DNA from: Diphasiastrum complanatum
Lineage: Eukaryota; Streptophyta; Lycopodiopsida; Lycopodiales; Lycopodiaceae
DNA: 64,000 nucleotides
Assembly: GCA_029204225.1 (NCBI GenBank)
Contig: CM055114.1
Location: forward strand, 14,987,624-15,051,623
Direction: 5' to 3'
Shown here: positions 1-11,739 of the stretch, one piece after another
How positions within the stretch are numbered: position 1 is the stretch's first letter
Layout: every line of letters begins with the position of its first letter
The notes under the pieces: model-generated
Database searches by the model: none
What the model was told of the DNA's origin: nothing
Seen by the model: the letters and a program-made list of their open reading frames with translations, nothing else
Position numbers and translations under genes: made by a program

Positions 1-839
1 GCTATATATATTAAAATTAACATATTTCAACAAAAACCACATATTATAGCATGACAAGACCATTGAAAAATATGGTCAAGATTTCGTTGATAGATCATGA
101 CAAATGCATCAATGATTGAATCAAATTAAGTATGAATGTTCATGTTCTCTTGTGAATGATAATGTATTTATGGTATTTACTTATCTGTATCATATTAAAT
201 ATTTCATATTGAAAGGTAATGGAAACGACTTCATACAATTCACCAAATTGAAATCTAATTGAAATGATAATGATCAAAACCAACAATTGGAAACAACATA
301 TGAACTCATCTTAAGAGTAATACCTTATTGACTTATGAATTATCAAGAACTCATTGTGATCTATCAACTTCTAAGGCAATATCATAACTAGAAACCCAAA
401 GGCTGGCTTCATAACCAGATAAAACCTCGCTATAGTGTTGTGAACACTATCAAGCAACATATGAAACATAGGACATAGATTAGTACCATGAGCATATAGT
501 GTGAATAATACAGATCCTAAGTGGATCTAAGATCTCAAATGATTTGACTAAGATCTTTGCACAACAAGCTACAAAAGCTAGAAATGGCAAAGCATCCTAA
601 TGCTACCTTTGATGCACCAGAACTTGAAGAAACATTCAAAGACCAGAAGAAACTATAGTAAGGTACTGTTGGTGGCCAAAATAGTAGCATACAAGCCTTA
701 CTATAGCAGCCTACCACTTTTGGAAAGCTCCTAAGATCATACACAATAGCTTGAAGACAATACACAAAGCAATGCTCACAATGGAGGAAGAAACAATGAC
801 AATGATCTATTGATTTCAATGAAACAATACAAAATTTTC
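1..839. other. AT-rich region with no recognised gene
   Basis: No open frame here resembles a known family on either strand. The short open frames are in AT-rich sequence and show no domain. The right part may be the distal end of the minus-strand LTR that follows. Confidence 0.5.
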
Positions 840-1155
840 TTCAACCTGTTTCTCCATGAAATTCAGCCTAATATAGGTGAGAGAGATGACTCTCTCCCCT
901 CTCTCTAGAACTTAGGAACCAATTTTAGGGCACAACTAGTCTAAAATAGCCAATTTTGGCCTATATGTCCAAATGACATGATTTTGGTGTCATTTCGAAG
1001 GTCTTGAAGTTTGAAACTTCTTCAATATGAAATATACACTAAAACAAAAGTATCTAGACCTATTCCACATGTGTGAAAGGTCAGATCCAAAACTATGTGC
1101 CAAAATTACCAAATTTAGCCTAAAACTAGTCAAGGAAATGTTGACAATTTTCACA
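840..1155 (-). mobile_element. Putative 3' LTR of a minus-strand retrotransposon
   Basis: Read on the minus strand, a purine tract (GTTGAAGAGGGAG, about 1156-1173) is followed directly by TGTGAAAATTG. That is the usual polypurine tract then TG start of a 3' LTR. The same arrangement occurs at 28477-28495. A CT/GA-rich stretch near 880-915 resembles the transcribed region of the LTR at 28002-28477. The distal end was not located. No pol gene of this element is present to the right, so it is a remnant. Confidence 0.45.
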
Positions 1156-1239
1156 CTCCCTCTTCAACCTTGCGTGCTAGTTTTACAATTGTTAAATTTA
1201 CACAAGCTAGTTTGCACAATTACCACTTGTAAGTGACTT

Positions 1240-1880
1240 TGAGACCATGTTGTGGGATGTCACATGTGCCAAAAGCATATGATACCTTATTCTAAGTCAA
1301 ATCATTAACCTAGCTTTGGAATGGTACCTTTGAGATATGTCCAAAGAGTGCATAGATAGAGTAGAGAAAAAGTAGGAGCTAAAAATAGCATTTTTCTCAT
1401 TGTTTTTGGATCTCGAGGCATTGACCCTAAATAGGGTGGATCAAGTGGATCTTTAGATTAGATGTTAGGGTTAGGTTATGATGAATACATAGAAGCCCTA
1501 ATATGCTCATATCCGAGCTCTACATGTATAAATATGTGATGGGATTTCCATCTAATTATGAGCAAAATCGAGATTTTCCTTCTTGACTAGCTTGAATCTA
1601 TGATTTGATTGATGAATGCTATTGGCATATGATTTTTTGTGATGATTGAATGAGTTTGGAGTTGTAGGTACAATACACAGGCAACAGCAGTTGTACTTTC
1701 ACACGTGTGAAGAGTTTTGGAGCTAATTCATGGAGTTCAGACCAAGATAAGCTAGGAATCAATGCATTGATTAGTAATCTATCTTCTAGAACTTGTTTAG
1801 ATCTTAAGTAGGTGCTTACTCCATCGTTTCTAGGATAAAATGGGATTATTTTGCTGTATTTTTATCATGGTATCAGAGCC
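1240..1880 (+). mobile_element. Putative 5' LTR end and primer-binding site
   Basis: TGGTATCAGAGCC at 1868-1880 matches the 3' end of plant initiator tRNA-Met and is the standard primer-binding site of Copia and many Gypsy elements. The sequence before it (about 1240-1867) should be the 5' LTR; its TG start was not fixed. A plus-strand open stretch at 1984-2229 follows but shows no recognisable domain, so the body of this element seems lost or replaced. Confidence 0.5.
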
Positions 1881-2429
1881 ATTCCAAGAAATGAGCTTCA
1901 CTTCATGCTAGAATCATAGATTTTGATGCAATTCAAGCATTGATTACTATCTAGACATAATCTATGAGTAGTACCTTCAATTCTTGATCAATTTGAGTGA
2001 AGAGAGATCTAATGGTTTTTTATTTATAGGCTTTTTAGTTTCAAAATCTGAGTTGTGGTCATCTCTTATCAATTGGATCAAAATAACAAGTATTTTGCAC
2101 TTTCATCATATTGATGCTACTCGATTTGTGGAGTCTATCACAAGGAATAGTTTCCAATCAATCAAAAGGAAGGTAGATCCTTATCTTTGGTACTATAATA
2201 GGTCATTCTTAGACATATTGAGATCTTAGAAATTCAATTTTGGGGTCAGCCCAAAGACTTTGATAAGTGCTCATCAAGGAATGCAATTCTAGTCAAGATT
2301 GTGTTCAATTTTTGCTTGATTTGTGAGATAGTTTGGATTGATTATTGCATGATGATTCAACCTGATCTTTGTGTGGACTTTAAAAAGTTGAATGAATTAA
2401 CTATTAAAAATCGTTAGTAATATTGGCTT

Positions 2430-2905
2430 GCTTGAGGAACTTTTTTTTCTTGAAATAATTAGAAGCAAAATTCCCCTTCTTACACAAAAGAAGCACTTCT
2501 TGTTGGATTTGAAACTTGATGTTTGTGATGATCATCACTCTCCTCCTTTGATTTGTCCTTCTTGAAATGTTGGTGATGCTCTTTGCCCCTTCCTCTTGGC
2601 TTGTCCTTTGTGAAGTATGCTTTCACCTCCCTTCAAGGAAAGTTGCTTGATCCTCAATAGCTTATTCTCTTGGCTACACTCCTCGGAAATGAGAACACCT
2701 TGTAGTGCCTCCAACCTTGGAAGCTCCTCCTTGATTGCATAAGATTGAACAAGGTTTTAAAATTCTTCCTTCAACCCATTTATGATCACTTGCACTAGCT
2801 CTCTTGGATTGAGGTGGTCTCCTATGCAAGCAAGCTCTCTATGAAGATCTTTGACTCTCAAAACATGATTTGAGGCACTCTCATCACTCTTTCATAATTG
2901 CCAAT
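2430..2905 (-). pseudogene. Copia gag remnant with a damaged zinc knuckle
   Basis: The minus strand encodes a gag-like stretch: a segment with ELACIGDHLNPRELVQVIING (about 2850-2770) of the UBN2/Copia gag type, then LPRLEALQGVLISEE, then a lysine-rich part. It ends in CFFCVRRGNFASNYFKK (about 2480-2430). That last piece lines up with a CX2CX4HX4C zinc knuckle in which His has become Asn and the last Cys has become Tyr. In-frame stops and frame changes show it is dead. Gag normally forms the virus-like particle of the retrotransposon. No pol follows on the same strand. Confidence 0.6.
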
Positions 2906-3174
2906 TAACCTTGATTATATAGAATGTACACGGTGTTGACACGTGGCAGGGCATTTATCCCATAAGCATTTGTGGAAATTGACCGTAGGGAAAAAGCATT
3001 AATAAAACCCTCCCCTAATGTTAAGTTACTTTGTTTCCTAAACTTCCTCAGTTTTTTTTTTTTTCTCTCAAATAGATTTGCAATTTTTTGCGACTTTTCT
3101 GGAATTTTATTGCTCTTGAAAAATGGTAAATTTTTCCATGTTTTTGAGCATAATATACGTGAAGAGTTTGATTA

Positions 3175-3477
3175 AATTTTTTTTTTCTTGCCCACCCTCC
3201 CCACCCACTTCGGTGGGTTGTGGAGAGGGGGATTTAAATAAACAAAACTTTTTTTTTTTACATAACACTCCTCCCCACCCGCCGTGGCGGGGATTTAATT
3301 GTTTTTTTTTTTTTTTTTTACATTGCAGGTGGGGGAGGGGGATTGATTTTTTTTTACATAGCCTCGGCGAGGGAGATTTTGTATTATATATATATTTTAC
3401 ATAGCACACCTCCCCACCCGCCGCGATGAGTGGGGAAGGGAATTTGAATTTAAAAAACCTTTTTTTATATATCCCCC

Positions 3478-3508
<31 letters not shown>

Positions 3509-3720
3509 ACACACACACAGCGGGTGGGGAGGGGGATTTAATTTAATTTAATTTTTTACATTGCACTCCTCCCTACCTGCCGCGGCGGGTGAGAACTTTG
3601 ATTTAATTTTCTTTTTTTACATTGCCCCCCTCCCCACCTGCCGGGGGTAGGGAGATTTTTTTAAAAAACTTTTTTTTTTTTTTCTCTTGGACACCCTCCC
3701 CACCTGCTGGGGAGACGGGG
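3175..3720. repeat. Array of GC-rich hairpin units separated by T tracts
   Basis: About eight imperfect units of 50-75 bp. Each has a T-rich tract ending in ACAT(A/T)GC, then CTCCCCACCCGCC facing its complement GGCGGGTGGGGAGG, then ATTTAA. Each unit can fold on itself. Some units have lost one arm (near 3320 and 3352), and one contains a run of C followed by (CA)n (3473-3519). Single units of the same design occur near 7670-7705 and perhaps 22912-22935. Open frames through it are composition artefacts. Confidence 0.8.
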
Positions 3721-3780
3721 AGAGAGATGTCTTCCAAAACAAGTAGGAGAGAAATAGAAATACATAGAGGGATGAGAAGG

Positions 3781-3894
<114 letters not shown>

Positions 3895-4134
3895 TGGGCT
3901 GAGAAGGGGGAGAGAGATGTCATCCAAAACAAATTTTACTTTTTCTATGGAGATTCTCTCACTTTCACAGTTTATTGAGAAGTTCTACTCACGTAGGCAA
4001 GATGCGCACACATAGGCGTCACGTGCAAGTATCATGCACAAGTATCACACTTGTGCGTGATACTTGCACGCACAAGTATCACATTCAAAGAGAATATTCA
4101 AATGAGCTTCGACGAGAAATGAAATATATATATA

Positions 4135-4452
4135 TAGTGTGGAACTATTCTATACATGTCATCAATCCGTCCAAAAGATAATGGAGTCGTTATGTCCATG
4201 TCATCAATCCACACAAAAGTTGAGTTTTCTGCAATGAAATGTATATTATATTATATAGTGTGGAGCTATTCTATCCATGTCATCAATCCGTCCAAAAGAG
4301 AATGGAGTCATTCTGTCAATGTCATCAATCCGCGCAAAAGTTAATGTTTCTCCAATGAAATCTATATATAGTGTGGAGTTATTATGTCTGTGTGTCGTCA
4401 ATCCGTCCAAAGAAAATGGAGTTGTTCTGTCCATGTAATCAATCCGCGCAAA
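4135..4452. repeat. Tandem repeat of about 110-120 bp, nearly three copies
   Basis: The phrase GTGTGGA(A/G)CTATTCTAT begins copies near 4137 and 4258, and a shorter copy starts near 4370. Within each copy ATGTCATCAATCC(G/A) occurs twice, so the unit is itself a double of about 55-60 bp. Copies are joined by short TA-rich linkers. No coding potential is credible. Confidence 0.8.
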
Positions 4453-5117
4453 AGTTAATGGTTGTGGTAGCCTCTGGGTAGATCGCGAGAATATTTATTC
4501 ATCCCATACGCAAATTAAACCTCATCCTCCCAAAAAAACTATATAAAACAATATCCCATCTGTAGTTTTCAATGCACAAATATATTTCTAATGATTTTAA
4601 ATTTGAAACAATTGATTATAGTAAATAAAATATATATTTAAATTATAAAAAAAAATCTTGATAAAGAAAAAGTAGAAAAACTATATATCTAATATATTAA
4701 AACATATCTATATTTATATTTAAACTTACATACACTTTTGCGCATGGGTGAGGGACCTCATGCATCCTCCTCCCCTCACCCATGCATACACTTTTTTGAA
4801 CTAAAAAAGATGGGGAGGAGGACGCATGTATGGGAAAAAGGATGCATGACCTCCCTCCCCATGCATGCATATACACTAGCCATTGTCCCAGCCTCCAAGT
4901 GGCAGTCCATGCCCACTGTCCAGCCTCCAAGTGGCAGCCCATATTAAACCTATTTTCAAGATAGCCACCTTATAATTTATTGGCCAGTTTTATTGGCCAC
5001 CTTATAATAGGCCACTTCATTCTCTTTTTTTTTTTTTGGGTTTCCTAATCAATCAATCTATTATAGTTTGTTATATCGGTGCCCAATACCCATTGATTAT
5101 TTCATAAGCTTTTTAAC
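4453..5117. other. AT-rich spacer with one short inverted repeat
   Basis: No gene seen. GCATGGGTGAGG near 4742 faces CCTCACCCATGC near 4775, a small hairpin. CAGCCTCCAAGTGGCAG occurs twice, near 4889 and 4920. Confidence 0.5.
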
Positions 5118-5221
5118 ATCGCTAATTTAATACGAACATTTAAGGAACATTGCTAATTTGATATGAACATTTAAGGAACATTGCTAATTTGATATGAACA
5201 TTTAAGGAATATCACTAATTT
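5118..5221. repeat. 31-bp tandem repeat, three copies plus a part
   Basis: Unit ATTGCTAATTTGATATGAAC followed by ATTTAAGGAAC. Copies start at 5118, 5149 and 5180 and a partial copy follows. The second and third differ at the last base. Confidence 0.85.
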
Positions 5222-5637
5222 ACCCACCCTATTACATCGCTAATTTACATGCCCTACCTAAAATCATATTATTCTCATGTACTTTTTTACATCCCATCTA
5301 TTGTAAAGTTGTTGTTTAGCCAACCAATATTCACGATCAAATGCGGAATCTTACAAGTTTAAATTCGTTAAGTTGTTTAGCCCGCTACTATTCACGATCA
5401 ATTGCAATGCCTTTATAATAAAGGAATTTTTAGATGTACTCCACAAGGCCTCATTGTATGTATCCATGGTCCACTTCAAGATCAAGAGTGTAGTCTTTGC
5501 TAGAAAATTTATTTGGAGAGTTTTGAAAAATTCAGGAATTAGATTTCTATTCAAGTGGTGGATGGATGGATGGATCTATCAAAGCAAATAAATCATTGAA
5601 CCTGGTGGATAGATGGATGTGTAGGAGTGGAGGAAGG

Positions 5638-6212
5638 TGAGCTCCTAGATGAGGTCCATAGTCCAAGATTACGAGAAAGGCTAAAAAAAGAGTCCAACAG
5701 CCTGTATTTTGGGAAAAGAACGATCTTTGGAAGCCGTGTTTCCCACTCCAACACCAAGAGAAAGCGTCAGGAGCTACAGACCTAGGCACTTTTGGATGAA
5801 GGGGGGGATGATGCCACCAATAACACGTACATTGGATTATCCGAGGATGATGATGATCCACCCCCTCTGACCATTCCCAGATGGCTTGGAAAGCCCCAAC
5901 TTCAGACCAAGGTAAAGAAAAAGCTTACCATCGAAGTTTTGGTTCCATCACAGTTTCGTGACATCTTTCATTGTCAAATCCAACACATCTTTGACCGTCA
6001 AATCCAACTGACGCATGCTATTCATGAGGCAGCTTGAGGTGGAAAGTATTTTAGTGGAGATGCTAGCGGTTCCAAGGAAGGCCAGAAGCAGTGGGTCTAC
6101 TGCTCTTATGTTCTATACTCCGAATCTATCTGCCAACTTCTACATGGCTTTCTTTGAGAAGTTTTTCTATTTAGTCTTGGCCTACATTCCCAAACCTACA
6201 TCAAAAGAGTAA
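5638..6212 (+). pseudogene. Unidentified coding remnant
   Basis: One plus-strand frame stays open for about 130 codons from 5638 to 6037 with a single internal stop (near 5780). It has a charged first part and an acidic run DDDDPPPLTIPRW, then a basic KVKKKLTIEV part. A second frame continues to about 6212. The composition is protein-like and unlike the surrounding AT-rich sequence. I do not recognise the family. Given the setting, a gag-type or transposon-borne gene is most likely. The internal stop and frame change argue that it is not functional. Confidence 0.3.
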
Positions 6213-6239
6213 CTTTTGTAGTACAAACTGCCTTCAACA

Positions 6240-7013
6240 AATCCATACACACATATACACACACGATCCATTTCTTCTATGCCAATGAATGTGAATACTT
6301 TATGTGAGGAGGTAAGATAGTGATTGTATATATCAATAGATAATCAAACATCATAGGACTGTTGTACCTTTTATTTAGCTGGTCTAACTGATCACCTACT
6401 AATTTCTCTTAGCTCTCCGCACTTTTTCTCAACAGCTTTGCTGCCATTTTCCTAGATCAAAGGTCTATTGGCTTTTTAGACATCGAGCCTACAAGATTAC
6501 AAGGCAGATCTTCTCTGAGTCTTAGTAAGGGTAGCACCTGTTTCAACACTAAACAAATTCAAATTTCACGCTCTTTGAACTATTCTCATACTAGCCAAGA
6601 ATTGGTTGGATTTAGTAAAAAACAGTCAGAACCTCGGACAGTAGGTTTCCAGAGGTTCGCATGCTTGAAAACGCCCTTCGTGCCGAGAGGAACGCCACTA
6701 GGTCATATTTAATAGACTACTTTTTGCAATTTTTGAGAAGTGGTCCAATATCACCAAAGGGGCTCCATCTTGCATGTCGTATGTTCCATCCAGTGTTGCA
6801 CATCGAGACGAACCCACATCAACAAACCAAGCTCCAAGCAGTTCAGTATGCACAGAGAAATGTGCGTTCAAGCCAAGAACCCTAAAAGCAGTCTAGATAA
6901 TTGTAAAGATATCGAGTTTTTGAGAAATCAATGCATGCACATGCACACTCATACATACATGCACACTCATACATACACGCACAAATCATACACACAAATC
7001 CACACACACACAC

Positions 7014-7047
<34 letters not shown>

Positions 7048-7464
7048 ATCGGCCACATAAATTACACACACCATCGGACACAAGTCATACACATACAGAT
7101 ACCCACGCACACTCATACACACAAATCCACTCACACACACATCATCGGCCGGCCGCCATCCATGGGCACACTATGCTAGACTACCCATGCACAGATATAC
7201 GCACTCTCATGAATACACACATACATAAACACATGCACTCATGTACATACAGACACATACATCGATAACACATCGTGACCATCGGCCACACGTCAACGAC
7301 CATCGGCTTTTCTCCTAAACCATTGACCGCCATCCAAATTATCGATCATCACCCAATTCTGTCAACGATGGGCATACCTATAGACCTTCGTACGGAAGGT
7401 GGCTACAATTCTCATACACACATACACACATACAAACATGCATACACATGCACACACCCGCACA
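6240..7464. other. Spacer rich in CA/CATA simple repeats
   Basis: No gene recognised. From about 6930 to 7460 the sequence is built of ACACATAC and CACACA tracts (for example 7008-7045) separated by ACCATCGGCCACA motifs. Open frames there read as His-Thr repeats and are artefacts. Confidence 0.6.
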
Positions 7465-7640
7465 CATGTCAAGGTGTCGAAGCTTCATGTTGATGCATGT
7501 CAAAACCATTGAAAACACCACCCCCCCAAATGACTGGCTGACAAAATTTTGGCCGCATCTAATTATGTTTGTCTTCAATCATCAATCGCCCGCTTTGAGT
7601 ATTATTCACATGTCTCGACCACAAGCCGCCACCCAAAATT
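7465..7640 (+). repeat. Dispersed repeat, copy 1 (Helitron-like family)
   Basis: Closely matches 49718-49880: both run from GTCAAGGTGTCGAAGCTTCATG through CCAAATGACTGGC to ATGTCTCGACCACA. This copy departs from the family after about 7640 and lacks the terminal hairpin seen at 49901-49930. Confidence 0.7.
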
Positions 7641-7722
7641 TTTTGTGATGATGTCGATGTCTCTTTAAATATCCCCCTTCCCAACTGCCGAGGCAGGTGG
7701 GGATGGAATTTACAAAAAAAAG

Positions 7723-7784
<62 letters not shown>
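7723..7784. repeat. (CA)n microsatellite
   Basis: About 62 bp of CA dinucleotide lying between the two inverted copies of the dispersed repeat. It directly abuts the CTAG end of the minus-strand copy. Confidence 0.97.
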
Positions 7785-7789
<5 letters not shown>

Positions 7790-7885
7790 GGGCTAGCCCG
7801 TCATTGAAGGGCAGTCGACAATTTGGGTGGCGGCTTGTGGTGAGATGTATGGACGATGCTCAAAGCGGGAGATTGATGATCTACT
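7785..7885 (-). mobile_element. Helitron-like 3' terminus, inverted copy
   Basis: Read on the minus strand, this is the end part of the repeat also found at 49800-49930. It closes with GCCC, a 9-base loop, GGGC, 7 bases, then CTAG followed by T. A short hairpin just inside CTRR, with insertion before T, is the known signature of a Helitron 3' end. The 5' end (TC) was not found. It is non-autonomous: no Rep/helicase is encoded. Confidence 0.5.
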
Positions 7886-8280
7886 TAGCCATCCTCCCCC
7901 TCCCCGTGGTCTATGCCACAACATTCTTTTCATTTTCAATTTTTTGTGTGAGACGACACATTGCGCGTGCCCCTTCATATTGTCAAGAGAGTGTAAAATG
8001 TAAAGAGCGGTTGTGCCAAGGTGCACATCGCTCTCCCCAAAAGAATGGGGGAATGTAGTCCTCTCCCCCACCCTAAAAAAAAAAAGAATGTGTGGGGAGA
8101 CTAAATCCTCCCCTTCCTTCCTCCACTAGCACAAACCCCTCCCCCCCCAAAAAAAATAAAAAAAACTTTTTTGTGGAGCTCGGGGATGGGGCTCCTTTAT
8201 TTTTTTCGAGGGGAGGCGAGGGGTTGCAAAAAAAATAAGGAGCCCTCTTAAGAAAACAACTCTCCCCACAAATCAGAGAT
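7886..8280. other. Spacer with C-rich and A-rich tracts
   Basis: No gene seen. Contains CCCTCCCC and poly-A blocks (8065-8260) that look like further degraded units of the 3.2-3.7 kb hairpin family. Confidence 0.45.
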
Positions 8281-8572
8281 CGAATGTGGCCGGAGGTCCC
8301 CTCATTGTGGCTTATCATGTAGGCTTGCCACATGGCAAAACCATACAGACTTGGGGTTGCCATGTGGCATAGGCCTACCATAGGCTTGTGTAGCAGGCCA
8401 CATATGCATGTCATAGGCCTGTTATTTGCCAAGCTTGTTGTAGGCTGCCACATGGCAAGATACGTAGGTCGGACACATGGCAAATTATGCAAACTTGGGA
8501 TTGCCATGTGACAAATCACGTTAGGCTTGCATGGCAAACCAACCAGGCTCTACCACGTAAGCTTGAGTGGAC

Positions 8573-8642
<70 letters not shown>

Positions 8643-8890
8643 TCGAAAGTTGTCACATGGCAAGCCACATCGGCTTGCCACGTGTAAAACATGTAGGCTT
8701 GGGCTTGTGTAACAGGCCACATAGGCATATCACAAGTCTGCTATCTACCAAGCCTATTGCAGATTGCCACGTCGCAAGCCATGTAAGCCTACCCCATGGC
8801 AAGTCATGCAAGTTTGGGATTTGTCACGGGGCAAACAACGTAGTTCTAACATAGGCTTGCATGGCAGCCAACCAGGCTCTGCCACATAAG

Positions 8891-8970
<80 letters not shown>

Positions 8971-9315
8971 AATTGGGGTTCGAAAGTTGCCACATGGCAA
9001 GCCATGTAGGCCTGCCAGGTGGAAAACCATGTAGGCTTGGGACTGGCCATGTGGCAAGCCATATAGGCCTACCATAGACTTGTGTGGCTTGCCACATGGC
9101 CTACCATAGGCTTGTGTCGTAGGCCACATAGGCCTAGTATCTGCCAAGCCTATCATAGGTCATGGCAAGCCACGTAGGCTTGCCACATGGCAAATCATGC
9201 AAGCTTGGGGTTTGCCACATGGCAAGCCACGTAGGCCTACCAGAGACTTGTGCGGCAAGCCAACCGAGCTCTGCCATGTAGGCCTGAGTGGACCCAGAGA
9301 GAGAGAGATAGAGAG
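8281..9315. repeat. Satellite with about 330-bp units, each ending in (GA)n
   Basis: Three higher-order units: about 8281-8637, 8638-8965 and 8966-9315. Inside, the short motif (G/A)GGCTTGCCACATGGCAAG and its variants repeat many times on both strands. Each unit ends with AACCA(A)CC(A/G)(A/G)GCTCT(G/A)CCA and then a GA tract (8574-8637, 8892-8965, 9295-9313). After the first two tracts the next unit restarts with CGAAAGTTG(C/T)CACATGGC. Open frames here (Trp/Met/His-rich, with Ser-Leu runs) are artefacts of the repeat. Confidence 0.85.
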
Positions 9316-9328
9316 GTAGGCAACAGTG

Positions 9329-9590
9329 GGTGATGTAGATATAGATTCTGATTCTGGTCCTGACAACACTTAGGTGTTGTTGTAAGTGATCCATTAATGA
9401 TGTACATATCTTGTAATATATTTGTAAATAAAGTGTTATGGAGAAACACATTCAAGAACAGTGGTGATGTAGATATTGATTTTAATTCTTACAACACTTA
9501 GGTGGTGTTGTAAGTGATACTTCAATGATGTACTTATCTTGTAATATATTTTTAGATTAATAAACTTTGCAGATATTTTCTGCAAAAAAA
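9329..9590. repeat. 134-bp tandem duplication
   Basis: TGATGTAGATAT(A/T)GATT starts at 9331 and again at 9465. Both copies include ACAACACTTAGGTG(T/G)TGTTG, a small palindrome, and end in CTTGTAATATATTT. It follows the satellite directly. Confidence 0.8.
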
Positions 9591-10329
9591 AATATGAGTG
9601 TCTCTTTGTATATATTTATGTTTTAGATCTTTTTATGTAATTCAATAAATGTTCATTCTATATTTATTTTGAGGTACGAGAGCTAGTGATGAATTTATTT
9701 AATGGCGCAATCCCTTGTCTATGTGATTTAATAAATGTCAACTTATGTGAGAAGGTATAATTTTTGAAAATATAATTTTTGAAATTTATGAAAATGGTCA
9801 TATGTTTCATTGAGTTGTGTGAATGGTTGAGCTTTTAATAATTGTTTCGCACTGCGTATAAAATGATTCAAATATTTCCATATTTGTAACGTTTAAAAAT
9901 TTTTATGTCCATTTTAAAAAATGGACAAAGTACAAAGTCCAAAATTAATTGATCATGTGTTTCAAGCTAGTTTTAAAGGAGTGTGAAAAATTGGCAAAAT
10001 CTAGCTTGAGTACTTTACATATGCTTGTACATATGGAAATCTCACACGTGTGGAACATGTTCCCATGTGTGAAAGTAGACATAAACATGTTAGATCTATG
10101 TTGAATTAGAGGTAATTGAAATTTAGTAGACATCAATCCATGTGTTAGTAGTTGATTAGGCCATTTTTGGCATTAGAGGCAATTTGAGCAAGTACGCATG
10201 TAAAGTCATGATTAGGCCAAAAGTAGAGTGTGATGTGGCTCGAGCTAGATTAGGCTTGTTACATTTGTCATGATGAGGTAGGATGTGTGACACTTCCCTA
10301 TGTGTGGGCATGAGATCTAGTGACCAATC
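9591..10329. other. AT-rich spacer
   Basis: No gene recognised. The CACACGTGTGGAACATG / ATGTGTGAAAG stretch near 10043-10075 recalls sequences of the LTRs near 1061 and 1690, so degraded LTR sequence is likely. Confidence 0.45.
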
Positions 10330-11430
10330 TGTTGGAAATTAAGCCCACACTTGTCTCCTTGGTGAATGACTATTTTTTCCTATTTTATGATTCTTCCTGC
10401 ACGTTTATTGATCATCGATCTAGGGTCAGGTGAACCAAGTTTGGTTCTACGTCTGCTCATCTGATACCTGCAGGAATCGCAAACTTAGATAGCCAATTAT
10501 TTGAAAAACGTCTACAACGAGCTTTCGGCTGATTTCCAGCAAAGGGTAACCAATCCTATTATAATTTCAAGTTTAGATGTTAAGTCTAATAAGTTGAAGT
10601 CATTGAAGACTTGGCCATCTTCAAGGACTTCCACAAACTTGCATTTAGAACAAGTCTGCAGATTTACATTACTTTTTCAACAGTCTGCAAAAATATACTA
10701 AGTGTCGCACAATTCGCACTTTCCCGAAAACGGTGACACTTGCCTTCGACTTCTTCCGTTCAATTATTTTGAAGAAGTCAACTTCTTCATAGTTCAAAAG
10801 TTTAACTATTTTCAACACCTTTGGCTTTTTTCGCATTTTTCCAAAAAATTTGAAGTTTTAAGGGCACCTTCGACTTTTTCGCATTTTCTCAAAAAGTGCG
10901 AGAGAGTTACATTGTTAAGGCCATCTCGTCTTTTTGAGGACACCTTCAACTTTTTAAGGGCACCTTAAACTGTTTATGAGCACCTTCGGCTTTTCCGCAA
11001 AATCCCGAAGAGAGAGAAAAATGCCAAAGGCCGTCTATTTTGAACGAGGAACGTTCCTAGCCACTTCCCGAAATTTGTGAAGTGAGAGAAAACCACTTCA
11101 CGTAAAATACGAAAGTGAGAATTTGCGACGTCCTCGTCCGCGCCAACGTTTGTGATTTGTGACCGTATATACTATGTGCAATTGTCACAAATGCCAAATA
11201 CTTCCAAGTACAACGGCTTACCTAATTAGGTGACAAACATTTAATGTAATTAATACATGGATGCAATCTATAAGTAGAGCATCCCAACACATATTAGTTG
11301 AGTCGCTCCGTCCATGAGACGTATTATTTGAGCCTCCCAGTTATGCCGTCATTATTGGTTGTAATTGCTATTCATGCTTCAGTGTAATATAACAGCAACT
11401 TGCTTTTTATCTGTGTATAACGTTGGTCTA
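10330..11430 (+). mobile_element. Putative LTR (about 1.1 kb)
   Basis: Begins TGTTGGAAATTAAGCCC, a start common to Copia LTRs. It has a TATA-like ATCTATAAGTAGAG near 11268, about 150 bp before the likely end. Between them is a run of related phrases (TTAAGGGCACCTT, CTTCGACTTTTTCGCA). No convincing CA end or primer-binding site follows, and no coding region of an element follows. It could instead be the edge of an unrelated repeat. Confidence 0.35.
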
Positions 11431-11473
11431 AAAAAAATACAAAAATGTTTGCAAGAAGTGATGAGTTTGTGAC

Positions 11474-11734
11474 TGTCAAACAATCAAATATGCAACATCA
11501 AGCATTCACCATAAGCAATCACCAAGTAGGAAGGCGGAAGAAGAACACGCAATATCACTCTATCACACTAACTTCATACTGAATGTAAAATGTAAATATA
11601 AACCCTGAACCTGATAGAGAGAGAGAAAACTTAGGAGTAGACTACTAGACTAGCCTACGACTAGTTAATAATAAAGTACATCGTGAACAATAACTAAAAA
11701 GTGTAACAATGAAGTTTATCATTGATTTCTAACA
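11474..11734 (-). mobile_element. Solo LTR of the 263-bp Copia family
   Basis: The 261 bp match, in reverse, the two 263-bp LTRs at 50974-51236 and 54708-54970. The ends are TGTT...GACA on the minus strand. It is flanked by a perfect 5-bp target duplication GTGAC (11469-11473 and 11735-11739). No internal region is present, so this is what recombination between the two LTRs of an inserted element leaves behind. Confidence 0.9.
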
Positions 11735-11739
11735 GTGAC

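Noticed and set aside
6931-7180. His-Thr-rich open frames
   Set aside because: They arise from CA/CATA simple repeats.
8516-9455. Repeated Trp/Met/His open frames looking like a helical-repeat protein
   Set aside because: They are frames through the satellite, present on the same strand in several phases, and no repeat-protein motif is kept.
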